Made by a program: the position numbers and the translations under genes | The notes under the pieces: model-generated | Told to the model about the DNA's origin: nothing | Databases searched by the model: none | The model's input: the letters and a program-made list of their open reading frames with translations, nothing else | NCBI GenBank assembly: GCA_963716085.1 | Contig: OY970288.1 | Span: forward strand, 6,014,001-6,078,000 | Source of the DNA: Persicitalea sp963716085 | GTDB taxonomy: Bacteria > Bacteroidota > Bacteroidia > Cytophagales > Spirosomataceae | Direction: 5' to 3' | Length of the DNA: 64,000 nucleotides | Part shown: piece after piece, positions 51,782 to 59,404 of the stretch | Numbering within the stretch: position 1 is the stretch's first letter | How the letters are laid out: the number at the start of each line of letters is the position of its first letter

Positions 51782-51860
51782 GGGTCGGGTTTTGAGGAAG
51801 TACCAAATTTGCGGCGAATATTCCAGGAATCCAATAATGAGGGAAAACGTGACTTTGGAT

Positions 51861-51868
51861 TACCTTTG
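51861..51868 (+). promoter_or_regulatory. Bacteroidota -7 promoter box before metallophosphoesterase pseudogene
   Basis: TACCTTTG, 23 bp before the ATG of the broken phosphatase gene, an exact consensus match. It would still drive transcription into the IS. Confidence 0.6.
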
Positions 51869-51941
51869 GCAAAACCCTAACTCCTGAAAAATGCCCTCGT
51901 TTTCCAAAATCGCTCTCTTTCTTCTTTCTTTAACGACTACC

Positions 51942-52960
51942 TGTATTGGTTTGAGAGGTTATTAACGATATTGCATAGTATTTCAACTGCCACTACTATG
52001 AAAGTTCACAAAAACGCCGGGCTGACCCCTGGCCAGCGGCAGCAGGTCCGGGAGCTTTTCGCCACGGGCCAGCACTCGAAGACTTCGCTCGCCAAACGCT
52101 TCGGCGTCAGTCGGCAGACCATCGCCAAGTGGGCTGACCGCCCCGAGAGCGCCGACCGCAGCAGCGCGCCGCTGACCAAGGCCACAAGCATCACGCCCGC
52201 CTTCGAGGCGGCCGTGGCGGCCTACCGAAGCGACGAGCCGACCAGTCACCACGGCAAGGTGCGCATCGCCCACGAACTGAAAGGCGAACACGCCTGCAGC
52301 AACCCGAGCAACGTCTACACCGTGCTCAAACGGCTGCGGCTCAACAAGCCGCCCAAGCCCGCCGCCGAGCGCGAGGCCAAGCCCATACCCGTCGGTAAGC
52401 ACCGCACGCAGATGGACATCCAGCAGCTTCCGGCGGTCGAAGGGGGGCAGGGCTTTGACGGGGCCGCCCGCGCGGTACAAGATATCGATGATCCATCTGT
52501 CAACCAGGGTCAAGTACTCGGAAATCCACGGCGACTGCACCAGCCAGACCGTGGCGGGGGTATTCCAGAGGTCGCTCGACAACCTCCCCCCCTTTTTATA
52601 ACATTCACCGACAACGCCATGTATTTCACCATGAAGTATGCCTTCAAGTCCCACTACCAGACGACCTTCACCAAGGCCGTCGTCAGCGGCGGGCGCATCC
52701 ACGCGCTGATTCCGAAGGGCAAGCCGTGGAAGAACGGGTTCATCGAGCGCTCCAACCGCACCGACAACGAGAACCTCTTCCATAAGATGCGCTTCGCCGA
52801 CTCGGAGGAACGCAAGTACCAGCTCAAACTCTGGGAGATGGACTACAACTGCCATAGGCCCCACCAGGGAATCGGCAACCTGACACCAATCCAGATGGCC
52901 AGCCGACAACACCCACTCTGGACGAAATACGCCTTGTCAATAACCTGACCAACCAATACA
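51942..52960 (+). mobile_element. IS481-family insertion sequence (1019 bp) with 6-bp target duplication
   Basis: Terminal inverted repeats start TGTATTGGTT at both ends, with AGGTTATT further in (left 51942-51964, right 52938-52960). The target duplication is ACTACC at 51936-51941 and 52961-52966. One transposase gene fills the element. Its insertion cut the phosphatase gene just after its signal peptide. Confidence 0.9.
51998..52948 (+). pseudogene. IS481-family transposase, two frameshifts
   Basis: HTH (HSKTSLAKRFGVSRQTIAKW) and DDE integrase core with first Asp in QMDIQQLP, second Asp in TFTDNAMYF and Glu in GFIERSNRTDNE. The part between about 52,470 and 52,592 reads correctly only in another frame (YKISMIHLSTRVKYSEIH through QRSLDNLPP). 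The second shift lies at CCCCCCCTTTTT (52586-52597), consistent with one lost T. The terminal ...HRPHQGIGNLTPIQM region is normal. Inactive as read; homopolymer errors possible. Confidence 0.82.
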
Positions 52961-54417
52961 ACTACCCACTTATTCGCCCAAAGCATCATCCGTGGCCCGT
53001 ACCTGCAACGCCCCACCGCTGATGGCGTCACCATCCGCTGGCGCACCGACACGCCCACCGACGGCCGCGTGCAGTACGCTGCCGCCAGCGATACCGCCAA
53101 ATTTCTGGCAAAAGTCGATAACGTCTCGACTACCGAGCATGAGGTCGTCCTGACCGGGCTGTCGCGCGATATGAAGTACTTTTATAGAGTCGGCAGTACT
53201 CAGAAAATTTTGAGCCAAGGGGGCAACCAGTTTTTTACGACTGCCCCGGCGGCCGACACCAAGCGCCCGATTCGTTTTTGGGCCATGGGCGACTTTGGGA
53301 CAGCCGACGAACCAGATGTTGTGGTGAGAAATAACCAGCGGACGGTTTTTGAGCAATATCTGGCGAAAAGAAAAGACCCAGTCGACCTGTGGGTGTGGCT
53401 GGGCGACAATGCGTACTGCTGTGGTACCGACTCCCAGTATCAGTCGCAGGTATTCGACTTTTACGGAGGTCAGATCTTCGGTAACCTACCTATTTTATCC
53501 ACTCCCGGAAACCATGAATATGGCGCTTCAAGTACGGGCAAGGCGGATCGGGAAATCCCCTATTTTGACATTGTTACTACACCTACCAAAGGAGAGGCCG
53601 GGGGCATTCCTTCGGGAAGTGAAGCCTATTTTTCGGCCAATTACAGCAATATCCACTTCGTCTCGCTCGACTCCTACGGGCTGGATGACGGCCGATATCT
53701 GCTGAGTGACACGGTGAGTAAGCAGTACCAATGGTTGAAGACAGCTCCGGCCCGGCGATGCGGTAGGCCCGCATCCTACCTCGGCCTACGCCAATGACCA
53801 GGTCGGCGGTTCCAGTGTTTTCACGGTACAGGACAACCGACTGGATGGCGAATGGATTGCCGCCGCTGGCCAAATTCGCGACCGCTTCACGGTATTCAAA
53901 AATGTGAACAAGCGGACTGAAAAGAGCATTGACTTGGGCCAGTCGGTGGAACTGACCGCTTCCTGGCCTGGCACTCATCGTTGGTCTACGGGACAAGTGA
54001 ACGCGCAAACGATTAGCCTAAAACCGGATCGAGATATGGTCGTTACGGTGCGCGACTCGCTAGGGTACTTAGCCGATGAGTTCAAGATTTCTGTCAAAAT
54101 CCCGCCCGTGCTGGCCGTGGCTCCTGCAGCCGGGGAGTTTATCATTTATCCTAATCCTGGTAACGATCTGCTCGTCATTGAAAACCCCGGTAGCCAAAAC
54201 GCCGAGGTAACGGTGGTCGTCACCGATCTGGCCGGAAGGCGAGTTTTAGAAGAACCCGTGTTTTTCAACGGTAGGCAGGAAGTTGATATTCGCTCGCTGT
54301 CGGCGGGAGTGTACGTGGTAGAAGTGAAGACAGCGGCGCAAGTGTGGCGAAAGCGGATCGTGAAGCAGTGAGGTGTTTTCCAGATTGTAAAAAATATATC
54401 CAGCCAAAGCTTATCCA

Positions 54418-54762
54418 TCAAGGCCCAGCGGAAAGAACTCGCCCACACCATTTTTCGGCCCGCTTCAGCACCTTAGCTGGTTTGCGGCCAGTCGTGGAGA
54501 AATTCGTTATTGTAGGCAGACCATCCTTGACGGAATTAGCCTCGCGTTCAATCTCGAACGTGAACTTTTTGGCCCCTTTCAATTCCATATCCGCGAAAGA
54601 TTCTCTGAACTTTTCCCAGTCGATGTCCTGGCAATTCTGAGCCCTAATTTTGATTTTTACGCTGGTGTTTAGCTTCGAAATTTTTACTCTATCATTTTGC
54701 GCGAAGCAAATTCCGTGAACTAGCAAAAAGGCGAAGAGCGTCGAAATGAGGGGCTTTTTCAT
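54418..54762 (-). CDS. Small secreted protein, unknown
   Basis: A 114-aa protein with signal MKKPLISTLFAFLLVHGICFAQ; ATG 54762 was chosen over an earlier in-frame start 17 codons upstream because it begins the signal. The rest is short and charged (ISKLNTSVKIKIRAQNCQDIDW, FTFEIEREANSV). No family recognised. Convergent with the end of the phosphatase remnant, in the gap before rbsK. Confidence 0.55.
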   Translation of the reverse strand: MKKPLISTLFAFLLVHGICFAQNDRVKISKLNTSVKIKIRAQNCQDIDWEKFRESFADMELKGAKKFTFEIEREANSVKDGLPTITNFSTTGRKPAKVLKRAEKWCGRVLSAGP

Positions 54763-54971
54763 GGTTTTACGATTTGGTTTTTTTTGAAAAAAGCAAATAT
54801 ACATAAAGGACATCGACCTGTTCAGTTATTTTTTTTCAAAACCTGACACAGAAACCCCATTCAGCAAAAATGGGGTAAAAAACCGACATCGTTCTGCTTT
54901 TAACTTCAAGTCAAATCATTCACTCACTGCACGGATGCCTCTAGCCGTCGCTTTTTTCAAAAAATCAACAA

Positions 54972-55886
54972 TTGGTAGTAGTTATAGGCAGTTCCAATAC
55001 CGACATGGTCGTAAAGGCGACAAAACTTCCCGGCCCCGGCGAAACCATTCTTGGCGGTGCCTTCCTAATGAACCCCGGCGGTAAAGGGGCCAATCAGGCG
55101 ATGGCGGCCCAGCGGTTGCAGTCCGGAAAAAGTCAGGTCGTTTTCATCGCCAAAGTCGGCAGTGACATTTTTGGGCAAGAAGCCGTGGAGGGCTTCGAAA
55201 AGGCGGGCATGGATACGCGCTTCGTATTGCAAGACGACGAGGCCCCGTCGGGCGTCGCCCTCATCGGCGTGGACGAGCAGGGTGAGAATTCCATTATGGT
55301 TGCGCCCGGGGCCAACGCAAATCTTACGGGGGCGGAAGTTTCCCGTGCTTTGGCAGAAATTCCTACCGCCGAATGGGTGCTGTTGCAATTGGAAATTCCG
55401 CTGGATACCGTAAAGAAAGCCATTGCGGAATGCGCGCGGAGGGGCATGAAGGTAGTACTGAACCCTGCCCCCGCCAAGCCGCTCGACGACGAAATCCTGA
55501 GAAACCTCTACCTCATCACCCCCAACGAACCCGAAGCCGAACTGCTGACGGGCGTTACCATTACCACCAATGAATCGGCGCGGGAAGCCGCTCAGATATT
55601 ACACCAAAAGGGCGTCGCGAACGTCATCATCACGCTGGGAGCGAAGGGGGCCCTATTCTATGACGGCACTACCGATCTGCTGGTGCCGGCGCCCTCGGTC
55701 AAGGCGGTGGACACCACGGCAGCGGGCGACGTTTTTAACGGAGCATTGGTGCTGGCCCTCGCCGAAGGCAAGCCGATGCCCACCGCCATTGCTTTCGCCT
55801 GCCGGGCCGCCGCAATATCCGTCACGCGCATGGGAGCGCAGTCATCCATCCCGCAGCGCTTCGAAGTGGATGCGGCTTTGGGATGA
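54972..55886 (+). CDS. rbsK: Ribokinase (PfkB family)
   Basis: A 304-aa PfkB-family kinase. PfkB motifs: GGKGANQAMAAQRL (about 37-50) and the C-terminal ATP/catalytic motif DTTAAGDVFNGALV, with its Asp as base. SSNTD and PGPGETILGG near the N-terminus fit ribokinase rather than fructokinase. It phosphorylates ribose to ribose 5-phosphate. The only reasonable start is TTG 54972 (encoding MVVVIGSSNTD); an in-frame stop lies upstream. Followed by a repeat array at its stop, then a GRP-type sugar permease. Confidence 0.88.
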   Translation: MVVVIGSSNTDMVVKATKLPGPGETILGGAFLMNPGGKGANQAMAAQRLQSGKSQVVFIAKVGSDIFGQEAVEGFEKAGMDTRFVLQDDEAPSGVALIGVDEQGENSIMVAPGANANLTGAEVSRALAEIPTAEWVLLQLEIPLDTVKKAIAECARRGMKVVLNPAPAKPLDDEILRNLYLITPNEPEAELLTGVTITTNESAREAAQILHQKGVANVIITLGAKGALFYDGTTDLLVPAPSVKAVDTTAAGDVFNGALVLALAEGKPMPTAIAFACRAAAISVTRMGAQSSIPQRFEVDAALG

Positions 55887-55942
55887 GGGGCAAAGGGGCA
55901 GAGGCATAAAGGTCCAAAGGCACAGAGGCACAGAGGCGCAAA
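55885..55942. repeat. Period-8 array AGGCRCAR, directly after rbsK stop
   Basis: Seven octamers of the type AGGGGCAA, AGGGGCAG, AGGCATAA, AGGTCCAA, AGGCACAG, AGGCACAG, AGGCGCAA run from the rbsK stop codon. Related words (GGGCAAAG, TTCCAAAG) recur at 57,129-57,257. Confidence 0.8.
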
Positions 55943-55949
55943 GTAAGCT

Positions 55950-55977
55950 TTGTCACACTGAGCGAAGCCGAAGTGCG
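55950..55977. repeat. Dispersed hairpin repeat (GTCACACTGAGCG type), copy 2
   Basis: The same 12-nt loop family as copy 1 at 42,884-42,912 (GAGCGaAGcCGA) but with stem CACT/AGTG: the stem bases differ from copy 1 in a compensatory way. Between rbsK and the permease. Confidence 0.6.
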
Positions 55978-56002
55978 TCGCCAGCAAAGTTCCTCATCTC
56001 CA

Positions 56003-56042
56003 CAACTAAACGACTAAACGACTAAACTCTAAACCCTAAACA
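56003..56042. repeat. Period-8/7 array GACTAAAC before permease
   Basis: ACTAAAC-type words repeat five times (three octamers, two heptamers), ending 17 bp before the permease ATG. Confidence 0.7.
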
Positions 56043-56058
56043 AAACACTCAAGCCCCC

Positions 56059-57054
56059 ATGTTCATCATCGAAAACTACACCGTCGCGGTACTCTTCTGC
56101 ATTATCACGATGCTTTGCTGGGGTTCGTGGGCCAATACCCAGAAACTCGCGGCGGGTTCGTGGCGGTTTGAGCTTTTTTACTGGGATTATGTGATTGGCA
56201 TCGTGCTGGTGGCCTTGCTTTTTGCTTTTACGCTCGGTAGCTTCGGCGCGGGCGGACGCAGCTTCGTCGCCGACCTGAACCAAGCGGACTGGGGCAACAT
56301 CGGCTCGGCATTTTTAGGGGGAATTATTTTCAACGCGGCCAATATTCTGCTGGTGGCGGCGATTGCCATTGCGGGTATGTCGGTGGCTTTTCCGGTGGGC
56401 ATCGGCCTGGCGCTGGTCATTGGCGTGATCGTCAACTACGTCGATAATCCCGTGGGCGACGCCACGCTGCTGTTTCTGGGTGTAGGGCTGGTGGCCGTGG
56501 CGATTCTGCTCAATGCTTACGCCTACCGCAACGCGGCCCGGCACCGCCAAGGCGTTTCGACGCGCGGATTGCTGCTCTCAGTGATCGCCGGACTGCTCAT
56601 GGGGTATTTTTACAAATACGTGGCGGCGTCCATGTTCACTGATTTCAACGTGCCGGAACTCGGTAAACTTAGCCCTTACACGGCAGTTGTTTTGTTCAGT
56701 CTGGGCATTTTGCTGAGCAACATCGTTTTCAATTCCATGCTCATGATGCGGCCCTTCGAGGGTAGCCCCGTCCACTACGCCGACTACTTTGGCGGCAGCA
56801 CCAAGAATCACCTGACGGGCATCTTGGGCGGCGCGATCTGGTGCGTGGGGATGTCATTCAGCATCATCGCCTCGGGCAAAGCGGGCGCGGCCATTTCCTA
56901 CGGCTTGGGCCAGGGCGCAACGGTAGTCGCCGCGCTCTGGGGCATCTACATCTGGAAAGAATTCAAAGATTCCCCCAAATCGACTGCTGCTATCCTGAAC
57001 GCCATGTTGCTTTGTTACGTCGTGGGGCTGGGGTTGATTATTGCAGCGAGGTAG
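56059..57054 (+). CDS. GRP-family sugar permease (glucose/ribose uptake)
   Basis: A 331-aa integral membrane protein with about ten helices and duplicated halves, of the DMT/GRP (RhaT-like glucose uptake) type: TMLCWGSWANTQKL near the N-terminus and KNHLTGILGGAIWCVGMSFSIIASGKAGAAISYGLGQGATVVAALWGI are typical. Proton-coupled sugar import. Next to ribokinase in the same direction, so ribose uptake plus phosphorylation is a reasonable reading; the actual sugar is not proven. Confidence 0.82.
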   Translation: MFIIENYTVAVLFCIITMLCWGSWANTQKLAAGSWRFELFYWDYVIGIVLVALLFAFTLGSFGAGGRSFVADLNQADWGNIGSAFLGGIIFNAANILLVAAIAIAGMSVAFPVGIGLALVIGVIVNYVDNPVGDATLLFLGVGLVAVAILLNAYAYRNAARHRQGVSTRGLLLSVIAGLLMGYFYKYVAASMFTDFNVPELGKLSPYTAVVLFSLGILLSNIVFNSMLMMRPFEGSPVHYADYFGGSTKNHLTGILGGAIWCVGMSFSIIASGKAGAAISYGLGQGATVVAALWGIYIWKEFKDSPKSTAAILNAMLLCYVVGLGLIIAAR

Positions 57055-57061
57055 TTTTCTT

Positions 57062-57107
57062 GAGTACCTGAGTACCTGAGTACCTGAGTACCTGAGTACC
57101 TGAGTAC
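57062..57107. repeat. Perfect octamer array GAGTACCT
   Basis: Five and a half identical copies of GAGTACCT, eight bases after the permease stop. Least degenerate array in the window. Confidence 0.9.
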
Positions 57108-57128
57108 GCCACGGGGCGCCCGGCTGGG

Positions 57129-57257
57129 TTCCAAAGGGGCAAAGTTCCAAAGTGCGGGGCCGCTGCGGCGAACCGACCCCGAGGCGTACGGCATTCCGGC
57201 ACAGAGTTGGAGAAAGACTTACGTCTGACCTACTTTGCCCCTTTAAAACTTTGTGCC
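57129..57257. repeat. Inverted period-8 pair TTCCAAAG / CTTTGCCCC before fabD
   Basis: TTCCAAAG-GGGCAAAG-TTCCAAAG (57129-57152) faces CTACTTTG-CCCC...ACTTTGTG (57231-57257): arms about 80 bp apart are reverse complements in kind and belong to the AGGCRCAA family seen after rbsK. Confidence 0.7.
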
Positions 57258-57260
57258 TAA

Positions 57261-57291
57261 ATTCACTCATTCACCATTCACTCATTCCCAA
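57261..57291. repeat. Period-7 array ATTCACTC abutting fabD start
   Basis: CATTCAC-type heptamers, four copies, end at the base before the TTG start codon of fabD. Confidence 0.75.
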
Positions 57292-58176
57292 TTGAAAAAA
57301 GCATACATTTTTCCCGGACAGGGTTCCCAATTCAAAGGCATGGGAGCCGATTTATACCAAAGTTCACCCAAGGCCAAAGCGCTCTTCGACCAGGCCGACG
57401 AAATTCTCGGCTTCGACTTGACCAAAGTTATGTTCGAAGGCACGGACGGAGAACTCAAACAAACCAACGTTACGCAGCCCGCTATTTTCCTGCACTCGGT
57501 TGTGTTGGCAGCGGTAGCCGACGATTTTAAGCCCGACATGGTCGCTGGACATTCGCTGGGCGAGTTCTCAGCGCTGGTAGCCGCCGGAGGATTATCCTTT
57601 GAAGACGGCTTGAAACTGGTGGCCCAACGCGCTGATGCCATGCAGAAGGCCTGCGAACGAGAGCCCTCGACGATGGCCGCTATTCTCGGGCTGAGCGATG
57701 GTGTGGTAGAAGAAATCTGCGTCTCGATCACCGATGAGGTGGTCGTAGCCGCCAACTACAACTGTCCCGGCCAAGTCGTGATTTCGGGAACGATGGAGGG
57801 CATTCGCACTGCTTGTGAAAAGATGAAAGCAGCCGGAGCAAAGCGCGCTCTGCCGCTGCCCGTGGGCGGGGCGTTCCATTCGCCGCTCATGGAACCGGCT
57901 CGGGAAGAACTGGCGCAAGCCATCGCCGGTACAGCCTTCCGCGCCATGCCCTGTCCGATTTACCAGAACGCCACTGCGGCTCCCTCGCAGGACTTGGACA
58001 CCATCAAAGCCAATCTCATCGCTCAGTTGACTGCTCCCGTGCGCTGGACGCAGTCGGTCGAGAGTATGGTGCGCGATGGGGCCGGTGTGTTCATCGAGTG
58101 CGGACCCGGCAAAGTTTTGCAGGGATTAGTTCGGAAAATCGCGCCGGAAGCAGAAGTGAACGCTATATCCGCATAG
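57292..58176 (+). CDS. fabD: Malonyl-CoA:ACP transacylase
   Basis: A 294-aa acyltransferase of fatty-acid synthesis, moving malonate from CoA to ACP. TTG 57292 was taken as the start because KKAYIFPGQGSQFKGMG is the family N-terminus; upstream codons are repeat DNA. Catalytic Ser88 in AGHSLGEFSALVAAGG, His195 in GGAFHSPLMEPARE. Full length. Followed by tRNA-Gln after 86 bp. Confidence 0.95.
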   Translation: MKKAYIFPGQGSQFKGMGADLYQSSPKAKALFDQADEILGFDLTKVMFEGTDGELKQTNVTQPAIFLHSVVLAAVADDFKPDMVAGHSLGEFSALVAAGGLSFEDGLKLVAQRADAMQKACEREPSTMAAILGLSDGVVEEICVSITDEVVVAANYNCPGQVVISGTMEGIRTACEKMKAAGAKRALPLPVGGAFHSPLMEPAREELAQAIAGTAFRAMPCPIYQNATAAPSQDLDTIKANLIAQLTAPVRWTQSVESMVRDGAGVFIECGPGKVLQGLVRKIAPEAEVNAISA

Positions 58177-58213
58177 TGACAGCCAAGAGCAAATTAATTT
58201 TTTGGATTAATAC

Positions 58214-58244
58214 TTGACACATACAATCATTCCGCTTACTTTTG
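58214..58244 (+). promoter_or_regulatory. Promoter of tRNA-Gln (TTG-N20-TACTTTTG)
   Basis: TTG at 58214-58216 and TACTTTTG at 58237-58244 with 20 bp between. A full match to the Bacteroidota promoter pattern; start of transcription about 58250, 13 bp before the tRNA. Confidence 0.8.
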
Positions 58245-58262
58245 CACCACTATTTACAGAAT

Positions 58263-58333
58263 TGGCAGGTGGTGTAAAGGTAGCACAGGAGATTTTGGTT
58301 CTCTTAGTCAGGGTTCGAATCCTTGCCCGCCAA
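58263..58333 (+). tRNA. tRNA-Gln (anticodon TTG)
   Basis: A 71-nt cloverleaf: acceptor TGGCAGG pairs with CCCGCCA (one A-C mismatch), D arm GTGTAAAGGTAGCAC, anticodon stem GGAGA/TCTCT around the loop TTTTGGT with anticodon TTG, T arm CAGGGTTCGAATCCTTG. CCA is not encoded. It reads CAA (and CAG by wobble). Preceded by a consensus promoter and followed by a terminator. Confidence 0.92.
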
Positions 58334-58347
58334 CAAAGATAGTATCG

Positions 58348-58381
58348 AAACCGCTCAGATTCTTCTGAGCGGTTTTTGTTT
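58348..58381 (+). terminator. Terminator downstream of tRNA-Gln
   Basis: A 12-bp stem AAACCGCTCAGA/TCTGAGCGGTTT around TTCT, then TTGTTTT. Confidence 0.85.
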
Positions 58382-58590
58382 TATCTCCTTCTCCGTCTTT
58401 TCGTGGATGACCCCTAAAAAGCCTCTCACAGTCAATTGACCCCGATTTTTATGCGCATGCATTCCGCTGCCACACAGTAACTTTTAGGGTAAAAGAAAAA
58501 CATAAGTAAACATTTTTCGTACCTTGTTGGCCCAATCGGCTACACCCGATGGTTATTTCCAACTATTATACACTCTAAAACGTCCGTAAA

Positions 58591-59235
58591 ATGGCAACCG
58601 AAAAACAAAAAGTAGTCGCCGAGACCAAGGCGAAGGCAAAAGTGAAAAAGCGCGACCGCGAGCGCACCAAGGGCCGAATCCTGAAAGCCGTTGGTAAGGT
58701 AATTGAAAAATACGGCACCAAGAAGGTAGGCGTCAATCTGATCGCCCGCGAGGCTGATGTTAACAAAGTGCTGATCTATCGCTACTTCGGTGGCGTGGAT
58801 GGCCTGATGGAGCAGTACGTGAAAACGGGAGAGTACACTTCGACATCGAGCCACGAGAACATCGAGAATATGGAAACGCCCGCTCCTGAGGATCGGGCCA
58901 AGGCATGGACAAATGTCCTGACCACCTCCATGAAAGACCTGCGCGAGCGCAAGGCCACTCGTGACTTGATCCGCTGGGAAATTGGCCTCGGAAAGGCTGT
59001 ACTGGCCGATGTGCGCAACGATACCGGAGCCAAAATGGTCGAGAAGCTGGGCTCTCTGCCCAACTATGAGGATACCAATGCCTTGATCGCCCTCATGATG
59101 GCGGGCATCTACCACTTGACGGTTTCAGCCGATTTTCGCGACAAGATGATGGATGTGGATCTGCAATCGGATGAAGGCTTTGCCCGCATCGAGAAAGTGA
59201 TTGGTGACATTGTCGTAGCACTCGATAAGAAATAA
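58591..59235 (+). CDS. TetR/AcrR-family transcriptional regulator
   Basis: A 214-aa regulator. A basic, Lys-rich leader (about 1-27) is unusual; then the TetR HTH: GRILKAVGKVIEKYGTKKVGVNLIAREADVNKVLIYRYFGGVDGLMEQYV (about 29-78). The ligand domain (80-214) is all alpha. The target is not known; no divergent gene adjoins it. The 255-bp region before it holds only the tRNA terminator. Confidence 0.88.
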   Translation: MATEKQKVVAETKAKAKVKKRDRERTKGRILKAVGKVIEKYGTKKVGVNLIAREADVNKVLIYRYFGGVDGLMEQYVKTGEYTSTSSHENIENMETPAPEDRAKAWTNVLTTSMKDLRERKATRDLIRWEIGLGKAVLADVRNDTGAKMVEKLGSLPNYEDTNALIALMMAGIYHLTVSADFRDKMMDVDLQSDEGFARIEKVIGDIVVALDKK

Positions 59236-59255
59236 GCGCATACTTTCTTTTCGTG

Positions 59256-59292
59256 AAAAGCTCCTTCTCAAAAATCGGAAGGAGCTTTTTTT
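59256..59292 (+). terminator. Terminator downstream of TetR gene
   Basis: AAAGCTCCTT/AAGGAGCTTT stem around a 12-nt loop, followed by TTTTTT. Confidence 0.85.
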
Positions 59293-59314
59293 ATGCAAAG
59301 CCCCAATGCCCGCG

Positions 59315-59322
59315 TACCTTTG
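59315..59322 (+). promoter_or_regulatory. Bacteroidota -7 promoter box before flippase
   Basis: TACCTTTG, 90 bp before the TTG start of the flippase. The leader mRNA would contain the CTCCATT array. Confidence 0.55.
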
Positions 59323-59360
59323 CGGGGCTAAACTGAATAGAGGATGCGGCGAATCGACGC

Positions 59361-59396
59361 GCTCCATTCTCCATTCTCCATTCTCCATCCTCCACT
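59361..59396. repeat. Period-7 array CTCCATT before flippase
   Basis: Four and a half copies of CTCCATT, the last CTCCATC, eight bases before the TTG start codon. Confidence 0.85.
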
Positions 59397-59404
59397 TAGA
59401 TTAA

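Larger units (their letters stand above)
51891..54371 (+). pseudogene. T9SS-secreted metallophosphoesterase, disrupted by IS and deletion
   Basis: Segment A (51891-51941) encodes signal residues MPSFSKIALFLLSLTTT. The IS481-family element (51942-52960) follows, flanked by ACTACC. Removing it with one ACTACC joins in frame to segment B (52967 on), HLFAQSIIRGPYLQRPTADG, a fibronectin-like domain then the phosphatase core with GDFG, WLGDNAYC and PGNHEY (metal ligands). Near 53756 the frame changes: segment C (to 54371) resumes with VGGSSVFTVQDNRLDGEW and a T9SS sorting domain. The middle with the GHxH ligand motif is missing, a deletion of roughly 150-200 codons. Purple-acid-phosphatase-like; non-functional. 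Confidence 0.88.

Noticed and set aside
51971..51997. Earlier start for the IS481 transposase
   Set aside because: These codons lie between the inverted repeat and the HTH; the conserved start is at 51998.
57062..57107. GAGTACCT array as a CRISPR
   Set aside because: No spacers: copies are directly tandem and 8 bp long, with no cas genes nearby.
58263..58333. tRNA-Trp reading of the anticodon loop
   Set aside because: The 7-nt loop TTTTGGT centres on TTG, not CCA; tRNA-Gln fits stem pairing best.
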